Source: Paenibacillus sp. GP183
GTDB taxonomy: Bacteria > Bacillota > Bacilli > Paenibacillales > NBRC-103111
DNA: 64,000 nt
Assembly (NCBI RefSeq): GCF_900104695.1
Contig: NZ_FNSW01000001.1
Location: 3,213,501 to 3,277,500, forward strand
Reading direction: 5' to 3'
Position numbers and translations under genes: made by a program. This document shows positions 1 through 8,963 of the stretch, one piece after another. Each line of letters starts with the position of its first letter. Position 1 is the stretch's first letter. A model generated the notes under the pieces. It made no database searches. It saw only the letters and a list, made by a program, of their open reading frames with translations, and was not told the origin of the DNA.

Positions 1-658
<658 letters not shown>

Positions 659-870
659 GTTGCACACGAACCATAAGTCCATGCGGCTTTTATTCTCAAG
701 CTTAAACAGCTCAAAAGTTAAAACTGGCGAGATTTCTCTCGTTTTGAGTTGATCTCATCGCTGAGATTTCCCTCGTTTTTGATCGGCCTAAGGCCGATCG
801 CTTCTTCACTCGTTGTTCAGTTTTCAAAGAGCAATTTCTGTTCAATTGCATCATCACCCGTTTAGCGGCG
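659..870 (-). promoter_or_regulatory. rRNA operon leader with boxA and repeats
   Basis: This is the transcribed leader between the inferred start site and 16S. On the minus strand it carries a boxA-like motif TGCTCTTTGAAAACTG at 818-833, expected to recruit Nus-type antitermination factors. A perfect 9-bp palindromic hairpin (GATCGGCCT) follows at 781-799. Then come two 17-bp direct repeats differing by one base, at 729-745 and 763-779. The function of the repeats is unknown; no ORF is supported here. Confidence 0.7.
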
Positions 871-878
871 ACTTTTAT

Positions 879-908
879 AATATAACACACTCACCAGGAC
901 AATTTCAA
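879..908 (-). promoter_or_regulatory. rRNA operon sigma-A promoter
   Basis: On the minus strand TTGAAA (903-908) and TATATT (879-884) are separated by 18 bp, about 210 nt upstream of 16S. The placement fits an rRNA P promoter. A 17-bp spacing is also possible using TTATAT. Nothing else is recognised between here and the first protein gene at 1038. Confidence 0.65.
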
Positions 909-1037
909 GTATTTTTTATTCTTCCTTCTTCAGAAAGCCTATACTGTACACGTCCGGCACACCTGCAAAAAGTGGGCGAAATCTAAATTAACATAGATAC
1001 ATAATGGAAGTCAAGCTTCAAGTAATTATTTCTGCGG

Positions 1038-1256
1038 TCAATGCGAACTCCGGCTTCTCGCATATTTTAAAATCTCCTTTGGTGACGCTAACCGCGCATA
1101 CATACGGAAGATCACCTTGTACCTGGATTCGATTGCCCCTTTGATCTCCTGGTCCATCCTTTTGTCATTCAGATCAAAGAGCATTTCATCCAGTTCTTTA
1201 CGAAGCACATAGTCAAGCTCTCTGCACTCCCGTTCATTGAATAAAAAACCGAGCAT
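1038..1256 (-). CDS. Small conserved hypothetical protein
   Basis: A 72-residue, charged, probably helical and cytoplasmic protein rich in Arg, Glu and Leu, with no signal peptide, Cys motif or catalytic motif visible. I do not recognise a named family. The ATG at 1256 is chosen because a purine-rich GAGGTTGG sequence precedes it; a TTG four codons upstream is an alternative. It lies between a SpoIIM-like gene and the rRNA promoter on the same strand and could be co-transcribed with the former. A short AT-rich gap with a TATAAT-like sequence (about 1330) precedes it. It is probably a real gene, given sensible composition and position, but the function is unknown. Confidence 0.55.
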   Translation of the reverse strand: MLGFLFNERECRELDYVLRKELDEMLFDLNDKRMDQEIKGAIESRYKVIFRMYARLASPKEILKYARSRSSH

Positions 1257-1350
1257 AACCAACCTCAACCCCTTTCAGCTGTCGGCAAGAAATATGGCTT
1301 GGATTTGTTATGCTCAATTTTTACCAATATTATAATAGCACTCACAAATT

Positions 1351-1962
1351 TTAGACTTTCATTAACCAATAGCTAAGTGTGCTCTCCACGGTCGCTGCTA
1401 TTAACAACAGGATTACAATAAAAGTGATGAGCGGCAAGAGCAATTTAAAGATGCGAATGAATTCGGGGCGAGCCGTTGCCCCAACTCTTCTTATTAAGAC
1501 ATGCAGGCACAATTTCATCATAAGCGTACCTAGCTTGAGACCATAAGCACATGCGATCAAAATAGCCGAGATTTCAAAAATTCCATGCGGCAATATCCCT
1601 TTAAGAACCAGCAGACCTGTCGATCCAGTGGTATTCAAGGAAAGCGCGTATCCCAAAATCATTCCATTGCTGACTAACATGAACAAGGGAAGCAGCCCGA
1701 AAATCATACCCAAAAAAATAACCATGATCGCAATAGAAGCATTATTCAGAAAAATGATGATAAATAACCAGAGCTGCGGATTGTCCTTGGTATTGACGAA
1801 ATCATTGATTGGCTTCAATTTCTCAAGACCGCCCTGCAAGTAATCGGCAAAGTTCGCTGAATACTCATACCCGACGAAAATTCCAATGGCAAAAACCATC
1901 GCTGTCGCAATAAAAAAATGTTTCATTTCACGAAAATGGGCGAAAAGCTGTTTGAATTTCAA
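1351..1962 (-). CDS. SpoIIM-like integral membrane protein
   Basis: A 203-residue polytopic membrane protein resembling the stage II sporulation protein M (DUF95) family. After a charged N-terminus it has about five hydrophobic segments, one near the start (about 15-30), several in the middle, and a last one close to the C-terminus. In B. subtilis SpoIIM works with SpoIID and SpoIIP in peptidoglycan remodelling during engulfment; whether this paralogue does the same is inference. A TTG start at 1962 is chosen because GGAGG lies 8 nt upstream; the longer frame to 2040 lacks a good ribosome site and overlaps the pdaB promoter. It is divergent from pdaB, so both may be sporulation genes. Confidence 0.7.
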   Translation of the reverse strand: MKFKQLFAHFREMKHFFIATAMVFAIGIFVGYEYSANFADYLQGGLEKLKPINDFVNTKDNPQLWLFIIIFLNNASIAIMVIFLGMIFGLLPLFMLVSNGMILGYALSLNTTGSTGLLVLKGILPHGIFEISAILIACAYGLKLGTLMMKLCLHVLIRRVGATARPEFIRIFKLLLPLITFIVILLLIAATVESTLSYWLMKV

Positions 1963-1986
1963 TTTGGTTTCCTCCGAACTTTGAAC

Positions 1987-2016
1987 GCATAAGTCAAGTA
2001 TGTACGAGCATACAAT
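1987..2016 (+). promoter_or_regulatory. Sigma-E-type promoter of pdaB
   Basis: GCATAAG (1987-1993), a 15-bp spacer and CATACAAT (2009-2016) match the mother-cell sigma-E consensus, especially the -10. It lies 63 nt ahead of the pdaB start. B. subtilis pdaB is known to be a sporulation gene, which supports the call. A small hairpin (GCCTT/AAGGC, 2041-2057) follows before the ribosome site. Confidence 0.6.
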
Positions 2017-2078
2017 GATACAAACAAACCATTTAAACAAGCCTTACTCCATAAGGCTGAGGAGGAGGATTCTGCTTC

Positions 2079-2846
2079 GTGAATTATTTTCTCGTATTAA
2101 ACGGTAAAAAGCTCAAGCAAATTATCTTTATCACGGTTGCAGTTTTGTTCGCAGCAGCCATTGTCTATTCAGACAGAGCCAATGTGTCGGTATTTTCGAG
2201 CAATGAACCGGCGGCGATTTACAGCGTGCAGACGGACAAGAAATTAGTGGCTCTAACTTTTGACATCAGTTGGGGTGAGAAACGACCCGATCCTATCATT
2301 AAGATACTTGAAGATAAAAAGGTTAAGAATGCGACCTTTTTTCTCTCGGCACCTTGGAGTAAAACCCATCCCGAAATTATAGAGCACATTAAAAAGAATG
2401 GATACGAAATCGGCAGCCATGGGAATAAGCACAGCAACTACAGTACATTAAGCGACGAAGAAATTCGGAAACAAATTTCTATAGCGCATGGCGTCTTGAC
2501 GGAAATGACGGGCAAAGGACCCAACCTGATTCGAATGCCCAATGGCGATTTTGACAAAAGAGTGCTGAGAATTGCGGGAGAATTGGGATATTCCGTCATT
2601 CAATGGGATACTGATTCCCATGATTGGATGAACAAGGGCGTTGATTCTATAATTAACCGTGTAGTGACCAAAGTTCATCCCGGAGATATCATCCTACTGC
2701 ATGCGAGCGACACTGTTAAGCAGACCCATGAAGCTCTTCCTGTGATTATCGACCAATTGAGGGCAAAAGGTTACGAATTTGTATCCGTCAGTGAATTAAT
2801 TCAACAAACTCAGGTGAATCACAAGGAAATACAAGACCATACCTAA
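2079..2846 (+). CDS. pdaB: PdaB-family sporulation polysaccharide deacetylase
   Basis: A 255-residue NodB-fold protein anchored by an N-terminal transmembrane segment (about residues 12-30). Visible NodB motifs are TFD at 60-62, the metal-binding SHGNKH at 113-118, a shortened third motif RMPNGDF at 152-158, DTDSHDW at 177-183, and LLHAS with His 208. The second Asp of the usual TFDD is Ile, as in the PdaB subfamily, so activity may differ from ordinary peptidoglycan deacetylases. B. subtilis PdaB is needed to maintain spores after late sporulation. The GTG start has a strong GAGGAGGAGG site 9 nt upstream. Its neighbours kbaA and gerD are in the same order as in Bacillus. Confidence 0.93.
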   Translation: MNYFLVLNGKKLKQIIFITVAVLFAAAIVYSDRANVSVFSSNEPAAIYSVQTDKKLVALTFDISWGEKRPDPIIKILEDKKVKNATFFLSAPWSKTHPEIIEHIKKNGYEIGSHGNKHSNYSTLSDEEIRKQISIAHGVLTEMTGKGPNLIRMPNGDFDKRVLRIAGELGYSVIQWDTDSHDWMNKGVDSIINRVVTKVHPGDIILLHASDTVKQTHEALPVIIDQLRAKGYEFVSVSELIQQTQVNHKEIQDHT

Positions 2847-2867
2847 ATGAAATTGATACGCTGAGGG

Positions 2868-2892
2868 CTAATTTCAATTAGCTCTTTTTGTT
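2868..2892 (+). terminator. Terminator of pdaB
   Basis: GGGCTAATT, a two-base loop and AATTAGCTC are followed by TTTTTGTTTT on the plus strand. It overlaps the last codons of the convergent kbaA gene. Confidence 0.7.
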
Positions 2893-3471
2893 TTCCGTCA
2901 TTTTGTGAAGACTAAGAATTTGATAGCTGTTACAAACGATTAATGGAGTTAACATAAAAATACTCGATGCTGTATTATTCAATTTTAAGGCAGGAACCGC
3001 TTCTAGGATGGTAACGACCACCATGAAAAACAGCGTTGGAATGAATGCATTTTTGTTAGTGAGCTTAACTTTCCAGTAGGAAACACCCAGTGAAATCGCC
3101 AAAATCAATAAAGGCATGATCGTATATAACAGTAAGCTGTCTCCATTAAAGTTACTATACCTTAAATAGACTAAATCAATTATGGCGACAATGGTTAATG
3201 TAAGTTGAATTAAATCCCATATGACTTTATTTCGTATAATTCCAATAGCGATAAAACGAACGATTAGAAAAGAGAAAAAACCCATTTGACTCAGTAAGCT
3301 GATGGTCGCCCCGCCAAGGGTCATATTAACAACATTAAAGCCAACACCGGACATGGTCGGAATCGGAAAAGCTTGATCCGTAAACTCCAAAATTAGCCCC
3401 ACGGCAACGGAGGTAATGATTCCAATCAATAACGCCGTAAAAAATAACCGAAACCATTTTCTTAACGTCAA
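2878..3471 (-). CDS. kbaA: KbaA, KinB-signalling pathway activation protein
   Basis: A 197-residue membrane protein with about six hydrophobic segments, close to the roughly 198 residues of B. subtilis KbaA. The conserved core shows SQMGFF, QLTLTIV and a C-terminal FIPTLFFMVVVT stretch. In Bacillus it is needed for the KinB branch of the sporulation phosphorelay. The TTG start at 3471 is chosen because GGAGG lies 9 nt upstream and the N-terminus (TLRKW) then aligns with the family; a TTG at 3519 would add 16 residues. It is convergent with pdaB and divergent from gerD, as in Bacillus. Confidence 0.88.
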   Translation of the reverse strand: MTLRKWFRLFFTALLIGIITSVAVGLILEFTDQAFPIPTMSGVGFNVVNMTLGGATISLLSQMGFFSFLIVRFIAIGIIRNKVIWDLIQLTLTIVAIIDLVYLRYSNFNGDSLLLYTIMPLLILAISLGVSYWKVKLTNKNAFIPTLFFMVVVTILEAVPALKLNNTASSIFMLTPLIVCNSYQILSLHKMTENKKS

Positions 3472-3548
3472 GCGGCATAACCTCCACAAGTCTTGTTTCC
3501 TAGTAGTTAATTGTACCAACCTTCACACTAAAAAGCCAATGAATACAC

Positions 3549-3578
3549 CTCATAATCTCTCCCTTTTCACACATACTA
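3549..3578 (+). promoter_or_regulatory. Sigma-G-type promoter of gerD
   Basis: CATACTA (3572-3578) is a perfect sigma-G -10 element; CTCATA 17 bp upstream is a four-of-six match to the -35. Forespore expression by sigma-G is known for gerD in B. subtilis, so the call is consistent. Confidence 0.6.
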
Positions 3579-3613
3579 AAGAAACCATTCCAGGAAGGGA
3601 GCATGCCATTCTT

Positions 3614-4345
3614 ATGTTACTATCCAAGCATACTGTAATTTCCGTTGTTATATTAACGCTGCTCGTCTCTTCATGCGGGGGTAAATCTTCATCCCCGCAA
3701 AGTGCTGGTGCCAGCTACAACGATACTAAAACGATGGTTATGGATATTTTAAAATCCGATGATGGCAAAAAGGCTGTTCAAGCTGCAAGTCAAGCCGGTG
3801 GCGGAGGTGGTCAAGGAGGAGCCGGCGGCGGCATTCAATCGCAAGGGCAATCGCAAATCAAGCTTTTGTCTGCAGGTGACTCCGCTCAGCTTCAATCGGC
3901 CGTGAAAGATGTGTTAACAGCTGATCCCAATAATAAATTTTTGCAGGAAATGATGAAGGATCCGAAATTTGCCGGTGAATTCGCTAAAGCGATTCAGAAG
4001 GATACCAAGCAGATGCACAAGGATCTGCTCAAGGATCCGGAATATCAAAACTTGATGATCAACACCATGAAAAATCCAGAGTATGAAAAAATCATCATGG
4101 ATACAATGAAGCAATCTCAGTATCGTCAGCAAATGATGTCAGTGATTCATGAATCCCTGCAGAGCCCCCTCTTTCGCACTGAGATGTTAGATTTATTAAA
4201 GGCAGCCCTGAAGGAGCAAACCACCCAGCCCGCACAAACACCCAGTACTGGTGGTGGGGGCGGCGGGACAAGCACAAGCAAAAGCAGTGGCGGTAAAAAA
4301 TCCGGCGGCGGCGGCGGTTCAAGCAAAAGCGGCGGCAGCCAATAA
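3614..4345 (+). CDS. gerD: Spore germination lipoprotein GerD
   Basis: A 243-residue lipoprotein. The signal peptide covers residues 1-18 with lipobox LVSSC, the Cys being lipidated. A central helical domain holds repeated short motifs ending in KDP or KNP (KDPKF, KDPEY, KNPEY). In Bacillus GerD scaffolds nutrient germinant receptors into a cluster in the spore inner membrane. It is about 60 residues longer than B. subtilis GerD because of a Gly/Gln-rich insert after the signal region and a Gly/Ser/Lys-rich C-terminal tail of about 40 residues. The ATG at 3614 is preceded by AGGAAGGGAG about 12 nt away, a slightly long spacing. Confidence 0.92.
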   Translation: MLLSKHTVISVVILTLLVSSCGGKSSSPQSAGASYNDTKTMVMDILKSDDGKKAVQAASQAGGGGGQGGAGGGIQSQGQSQIKLLSAGDSAQLQSAVKDVLTADPNNKFLQEMMKDPKFAGEFAKAIQKDTKQMHKDLLKDPEYQNLMINTMKNPEYEKIIMDTMKQSQYRQQMMSVIHESLQSPLFRTEMLDLLKAALKEQTTQPAQTPSTGGGGGGTSTSKSSGGKKSGGGGGSSKSGGSQ

Positions 4346-4364
4346 GATCTTTCTGTTCCATGAA

Positions 4365-4401
4365 AAGAGGACTGAAGCGATTACCTGGCTTCAGTCCTCT
4401 T
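4365..4401. terminator. Bidirectional terminator between gerD and salA
   Basis: A perfect 14-bp stem (AAGAGGACTGAAGC and its complement) with a 9-nt loop sits between convergent genes. Short T runs follow on both strands (three on plus, four on minus), so it can end both transcripts. Confidence 0.8.
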
Positions 4402-4404
4402 TGG

Positions 4405-5517
4405 TCAGCTTTCTAGCTTACGGATCACTTTATCAGCAATTTCCAAATACAATTGTCCGGTCGGTGTTTGTTCCTTGTAAACAGAAGGCGAGTAATCTGC
4501 CTCGGATATATGATTATCAGGTGCGCCCAGTGGAAGCTGAGCCAATAACTCGCTGTGCAGCTCATCAGCCAGTTTGGCTCCGCCTCCTTTGCCAAACACA
4601 TAATCCTTGCTGCCGCAGGACTTGCATTCGTAATAAGACATATTCTCAACTATACCGAGAATTTCATGGTTCGTATGTACGGCCATTGCTCCTGCTCTGG
4701 CAGCAACAAAAGCTGCTGTGGCATGTGGAGTCGTCACAATAATCTCTTTGCTGTGAGGAAGCATCTGATGGACGTCCAGCGCTATATCTCCGGTCCCTGG
4801 AGGAAGATCGAGCAGCATATAATCGAGCTCGCCCCAGCTTACTTCGCTAAAGAAATTGCGCAGCATTTTGCCGAGCATGGGACCCCGCCAAATCACAGGA
4901 GCATTATCTTGTACAAAAAAGCCCATCGATATGATTTTCACGCCATATTTTTCTATGGGGATAATGGTATTGTCCTCAAGCTTGGGCTGATCTTCAACCC
5001 CCATCATATCCGGGATGCTGAAGCCATAAATATCGGCATCGATAATGCCGACTTTTTTCCCTTTCCGAGCCAAGGCGACAGCCAGGTTAACCGTCACAGT
5101 GGACTTGCCCACTCCTCCTTTGCCGCTGGCAACTGCAATAAACTTCACCTTCGAATCGGGACCCAGGATAGAGCCGCTTGGTGCCGCTGGAGCTGCTGGA
5201 GCAGCCTTGGGAGTTTGTGCTGCTTTTGGGGCAGAAGGATCTTGCAATTGTTCATTGATTTGTTGGCGCTCATGGTCGGTAATCATTCGAAATCGAATAT
5301 GCATTTGTTCAGCGCCTAGGGTCTTTAGAGTTTCTGTAACCGCTTTTCGCGCATTTTCTTTATAACGTTCTTCTTCTACGGTTGTGATGTAAGTTAACGA
5401 CACATTCCCTTCCTTAATCATCACATCTTTAACTAGATTGAGCTGAGTGATGCTCTGGCCATATTGAGGATCTATAAGTGATTGCAAGGATTGCAAGACT
5501 TGTTCTTTAGTCAGCAT
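4405..5517 (-). CDS. salA: Mrp/NBP35-family P-loop ATPase SalA
   Basis: A 370-residue protein with an N-terminal MIP18/DUF59-like domain (about 1-80), an Ala/Pro-rich linker (about 95-115) and a C-terminal MinD-type ATPase with P-loop GKGGVGKS at 132-139. A CxxC (YECKSCG) near residue 280 fits the Mrp iron-sulfur carrier role. In B. subtilis the orthologue (ybaL) is SalA, a regulator that lifts scoC repression; the family otherwise handles Fe-S cluster transfer. Start ATG at 5517 has AGAGGTG 6 nt upstream; an upstream GTG in frame overlaps that site. It is followed by gerD in convergent orientation. Confidence 0.9.
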   Translation of the reverse strand: MLTKEQVLQSLQSLIDPQYGQSITQLNLVKDVMIKEGNVSLTYITTVEEERYKENARKAVTETLKTLGAEQMHIRFRMITDHERQQINEQLQDPSAPKAAQTPKAAPAAPAAPSGSILGPDSKVKFIAVASGKGGVGKSTVTVNLAVALARKGKKVGIIDADIYGFSIPDMMGVEDQPKLEDNTIIPIEKYGVKIISMGFFVQDNAPVIWRGPMLGKMLRNFFSEVSWGELDYMLLDLPPGTGDIALDVHQMLPHSKEIIVTTPHATAAFVAARAGAMAVHTNHEILGIVENMSYYECKSCGSKDYVFGKGGGAKLADELHSELLAQLPLGAPDNHISEADYSPSVYKEQTPTGQLYLEIADKVIRKLES

Positions 5518-5569
5518 TGGACGCACCTCTTAGGGACAAATTTATATGCGCAATTATTATATCACATAT

Positions 5570-6328
5570 TTAGGTTGATCCCATCTTTTCCCCGGCATAA
5601 TAGCGCAGCACCCCTTGATAAATGGCGGCCGCCAATTTCTTCTGATATTTTTCATTGGTCAGCAGGCGCGCTTCATCCGGATTAGAGAGAAATCCAACCT
5701 CCACCAAGGCGCTTGGCATTTTCAATATTCTTAACAGATAAACCGGTTTGTCCGCTTTAAGCGCGATCCGGTCAGTGTTTTCCAGATTTCTTTTGATCTC
5801 ATCTTGAATCAGCGCTGCCAAGTTCGGACTTTCCGTATTGGTCGAAGAAAAAAAAGTCTGAGCTCCCCTCCACTTGGCGGATGGGATACTATTAACATGG
5901 ACGGTGATAAAAAGATTCGACTTGCTCTCTTTGACATAATCAGCACGGTTGAGCAAATCCTCTGTTTTGCGGCGGCTGTATCCCTTGGTATTTTTATCTG
6001 CCAAATCCTTATCTTCTTCTCTCGTCATTACGACCAAGGCCCCGGCTTGCTGCAAGTAATCGCGCAAATAAAGGGTTATCGCCAAATTGATGTCCTTTTC
6101 AAGTACACCCTCCTGATTGTCTGCCCCTCCATCATATCCGCCATGCCCAGCATCAAGTGCAATCGTTTTGCCAGATAAGGGTAAGGTCCACTCTGTCCAT
6201 GTCTTCGTCGCAGGCAGCTCATAGCTATAGATAAACACGACCAAAGCAACCAGCAGTGCTGAGGCGGCCAGTTTCAGTCCGCTATGGAAACTTAGCCAGA
6301 TCACCAGCCTTTTTCTTCTTTTACGCAT
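5570..6328 (-). CDS. cwlD: Germination-specific N-acetylmuramoyl-L-alanine amidase CwlD
   Basis: A 252-residue Amidase_3 protein with an N-terminal signal/anchor (about residues 18-36). Zinc ligands expected for the family are visible: His 62 in DAGHGG, Glu 77 in EKDINL and His 144 in HVNS; the catalytic Glu is 210 in VEVGF. CwlD removes stem peptides from muramic acid in the spore cortex so that muramic-delta-lactam can form, in concert with a PdaA deacetylase. An AGAGGTGG site lies 6 nt before the ATG. It shares strand and close spacing with salA, so the two may be one transcript. Confidence 0.93.
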   Translation of the reverse strand: MRKRRKRLVIWLSFHSGLKLAASALLVALVVFIYSYELPATKTWTEWTLPLSGKTIALDAGHGGYDGGADNQEGVLEKDINLAITLYLRDYLQQAGALVVMTREEDKDLADKNTKGYSRRKTEDLLNRADYVKESKSNLFITVHVNSIPSAKWRGAQTFFSSTNTESPNLAALIQDEIKRNLENTDRIALKADKPVYLLRILKMPSALVEVGFLSNPDEARLLTNEKYQKKLAAAIYQGVLRYYAGEKMGST

Positions 6329-6404
6329 AAAAATCCACCTCTGCTCCCAATAGACTCAGTAACATCTATATGGGACAGGGTGGACGAATATACCAATACT
6401 TGGC

Positions 6405-7580
6405 CTAGACTTGATACTCAGGTTCTTTCATGCCATCAATTAATACTTCTGCGACTTCAGGTCGGGTAAATTCCGGAGGCGGACATTCACCGTTTCTTAG
6501 CAAAGCGCGAACCTTCGTGCCGGAGAGATGCATATGCGCTGACGAATCGTGCGGACAGGTTTTACTGGATGCCATATTGCCGCATTTGGTGCAAAAGAAA
6601 CTATGTTCAAAGAACAGAGGCGTGATGCCGATTTCTTCTGCTGTAAAATTACTGAATATTTCTTGCGCTTCATAGGTACCATAGTAGTCGCCTACACCTG
6701 CATGATCACGTCCAACTATAAAATGAGTGCAGCCATAATTTTTTCGGACCATGGCATGGAAGATAGCTTCCCTCGGTCCCGCATAACGCATAGCCGCGGG
6801 GAAAACGCCCAGAAAAACACGATTTTTCGGGTAATAGTTCTCCAAAAGAACCAGATAGCTTTTCATCCGTACGTCTGCAGAAATGTCATCGGATTTCGTT
6901 TCACCCACCAAAGGATTAAGGAACAGCGCATCCACAATCTCCATGGCTGACTTTTGAATGTATTCGTGGGCACGGTGAACAGGATTGCGTGTTTGAAAGC
7001 CTACAACTGTTCTCCAGCCTTTTTCAGCGAATAGGCGGCGAGTCTCCGAGGGATCGAAGTAAAACTCTTCAAATTTCTTCGGCTTTGGACGGTTTACCAA
7101 ATGGATGGATCCACCCAGATAGGTCGAAGATCTCGAAAGCAGCTTTTGAACACCGGGATGATCGGTATCATCTGTTTTAAATACTTTCACGGCCTCATTC
7201 TTCTGATCCACGGTAAATTTATCGGAAACATCCATAATCGCATAAGTAATTCCATCTTCTTCTCCAACGAGCGCAATGGATTCACCTGGCTGGATGATCG
7301 CAGCGATGCTTGCTTCTAAAGCAAAAGTAATAGGAATACTCCATACCGTTCCATCCGCTAGCCTCATGGTCTCCACGACGGAGTTGTAATCCCTCTGATT
7401 CATAAAGCCGATTAGGGGTGAAAATGCCCCCACTGCAATCAAATCCAGATCCGATATCGTCCATGCGTTAACGTTAATTTGCTTAAGGCCGCTCGCTTTT
7501 TGTAAGGCTGCCTCTTTTTCCCCGTCTGGAATGACTCTGTTTACCAAAGTCCCGCCATGAGGAGCGATTGATTGAGTCAT
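6405..7580 (-). CDS. sat: Sulfate adenylyltransferase (ATP sulfurylase)
   Basis: A 391-residue enzyme making adenosine 5'-phosphosulfate (APS) from ATP and sulfate, the first step of sulfate assimilation. The nucleotide/sulfate motif [10 protein letters not shown] is at 196-205, GRDHAGVG follows later, and a Cys cluster (CTKCGN...TCPHD) near the C-terminus probably binds zinc. The ATG at 7580 is chosen for its GGAGG site, which lies in the last codons of cysH; the longer frame would overlap cysH by nearly 100 nt. It is co-transcribed with cysH, two bases apart. No APS kinase gene is adjacent. Confidence 0.95.
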   Translation of the reverse strand: MTQSIAPHGGTLVNRVIPDGEKEAALQKASGLKQINVNAWTISDLDLIAVGAFSPLIGFMNQRDYNSVVETMRLADGTVWSIPITFALEASIAAIIQPGESIALVGEEDGITYAIMDVSDKFTVDQKNEAVKVFKTDDTDHPGVQKLLSRSSTYLGGSIHLVNRPKPKKFEEFYFDPSETRRLFAEKGWRTVVGFQTRNPVHRAHEYIQKSAMEIVDALFLNPLVGETKSDDISADVRMKSYLVLLENYYPKNRVFLGVFPAAMRYAGPREAIFHAMVRKNYGCTHFIVGRDHAGVGDYYGTYEAQEIFSNFTAEEIGITPLFFEHSFFCTKCGNMASSKTCPHDSSAHMHLSGTKVRALLRNGECPPPEFTRPEVAEVLIDGMKEPEYQV

Positions 7581-7582
7581 GA

Positions 7583-8284
7583 TTAAGCCTCCGTTGGATG
7601 TAGTCCGCATTCTACTTTGTCTGAATCCGCCCAGCGGCCGGCGCGAGGATCTTCTCCAGCCGCTACAGGACGCGTGCAATGCTCACACCCTATGCTTGGG
7701 TAGTTTTTGTCATGCAATGGATTATAGATAACATCATTGGCGCGAATGTAGTTCCATACATCCTCACTCGTCCAGCTGGCAAGCGGATTAAATTTAATAA
7801 GTCCGAATTTAACATCGTATTCTACTTTTTTGGCATTTGCGCGAGTAGGTGCTTGATCGCGGCGAATTCCTGTAATCCAGGCGTCATAGTTTTTGAGGAC
7901 ATCGGTTAATGGATCTACTTTGCGGATGCCGCAGCATTGATTAGGATTGTTTTTCCAAAGTTCATCGCCAAATTGCTGAGCCTGTTCTTCAAGCGTGAGC
8001 TTAGGCAAAACTTGTACAAACTTCTTGCCGTAATGCTGCTCCAGACGGTCTCTGGTCTCATAAGTATCTGCAAAGTGAACATTCGTATCCAGATAAAAAA
8101 TATCGACGTTCGGATTAATTTTTTGCAGCATATCCACGAGCACGACATCCTCAGCTCCAAAACTGCAGGCAAGTGTCAATTTGGGAAAGCTCTCTACAGC
8201 CAGACGGAGCAAATTCTCCGGAGATTGATTCTCAAATTCCTCGCTTGCTTTAGTCACAAATGCTTCTTTCTCAAACAAATTCAT
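7583..8284 (-). CDS. cysH: Phosphoadenylyl/adenylyl-sulfate reductase
   Basis: A 233-residue thioredoxin-dependent reductase that releases sulfite from activated sulfate. The PP-loop-type nucleotide site is SFGAEDVVL (41-49) and the catalytic Cys is 226 in ECGLH. A Cys-Cys pair (117-118) and CxxC (200-203) form the four [4Fe-4S] ligands typical of enzymes that use APS directly. With sat adjacent and no APS kinase, APS is the likely substrate; B. subtilis CysH can use both. The start has a good AGGAGG site and is first in the operon behind a clear sigma-A promoter. Confidence 0.94.
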   Translation of the reverse strand: MNLFEKEAFVTKASEEFENQSPENLLRLAVESFPKLTLACSFGAEDVVLVDMLQKINPNVDIFYLDTNVHFADTYETRDRLEQHYGKKFVQVLPKLTLEEQAQQFGDELWKNNPNQCCGIRKVDPLTDVLKNYDAWITGIRRDQAPTRANAKKVEYDVKFGLIKFNPLASWTSEDVWNYIRANDVIYNPLHDKNYPSIGCEHCTRPVAAGEDPRAGRWADSDKVECGLHPTEA

Positions 8285-8384
8285 CTGTAAACTCCTCCTT
8301 AAGGTTTGCTTGATAGCAAAACGTACTTCGAAAGTAATTATTTTTTAATCCCGAGTTAGTTAGTGTGATTAGTGGTTGATTCTT

Positions 8385-8412
8385 ATTATAAAACTATTCT
8401 GTATGTTGTCAA
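8385..8412 (-). promoter_or_regulatory. Promoter of cysH-sat
   Basis: On the minus strand TTGACA (8407-8412) and TATAAT (8385-8390) are 16 bp apart, a consensus sigma-A promoter. The leader of about 90 nt contains short repeats of CTAA but no recognised S-box or T-box. Confidence 0.75.
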
Positions 8413-8492
8413 TGACTTTTCATCATTTTGGTTTTTTGTTTATGGTTTATTCAAGATTAGTTCACATTCATCGTTTCATCTATAAGGAAGAA

Positions 8493-8527
8493 AAGAGCCT
8501 TTCACGCAATTTGCGTAAAAGGCTCTT
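8493..8527 (-). terminator. Terminator of rplM-rpsI
   Basis: A long near-perfect hairpin (GAGCCTTTTACGCAA and its partner, one mismatch) lies 25 nt after rpsI and is followed on the minus strand by TTTTCTTCC. Confidence 0.8.
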
Positions 8528-8550
8528 CGTATTGTAAAGCTTGCTCGATA

Positions 8551-8943
8551 TTAACGCTTGGAAAATTGAGGTGCACGACGTGCAGCTTTCAATCCGTACT
8601 TTTTACGCTCTTTCATACGTGGGTCACGTGTAAGGAAGCCGGCCTTTTTCAAAGAACCGCGATATTCCGGATCTGCTTTAAGCAAGGCACGGGAAATTCC
8701 GTGACGAATGGCTCCTGCTTGTCCGCTGGTTCCACCGCCATGAGCGATAACCAGTACATCGTACTTTCCTACAGTTTCTGTTAAGTTCAGCGGTTGCTTC
8801 ACAATAAGCTTTAAAGTCTCGAGACCAAAATATTCGTCCAGCTCACGTTTGTTAATAACAATTCGTCCTTCACCCGGTATAAGGCGTACACGCGCTACCG
8901 AATGTTTACGACGACCGGTTCCATAGTATTGAACTTGTGCCAC
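8551..8943 (-). CDS. rpsI: 30S ribosomal protein S9
   Basis: A 130-residue S9 with the full family length. It begins with [16 protein letters not shown] and ends with the basic tail APQFSKR, whose C-terminus reaches the ribosomal P-site tRNA. Transcribed with rplM, whose stop is 20 nt upstream; it is last in the unit, before the terminator at 8493. Confidence 0.98.
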   Translation of the reverse strand: MAQVQYYGTGRRKHSVARVRLIPGEGRIVINKRELDEYFGLETLKLIVKQPLNLTETVGKYDVLVIAHGGGTSGQAGAIRHGISRALLKADPEYRGSLKKAGFLTRDPRMKERKKYGLKAARRAPQFSKR

Positions 8944-8963
8944 AAAACAGTCCTCCCTTATAA

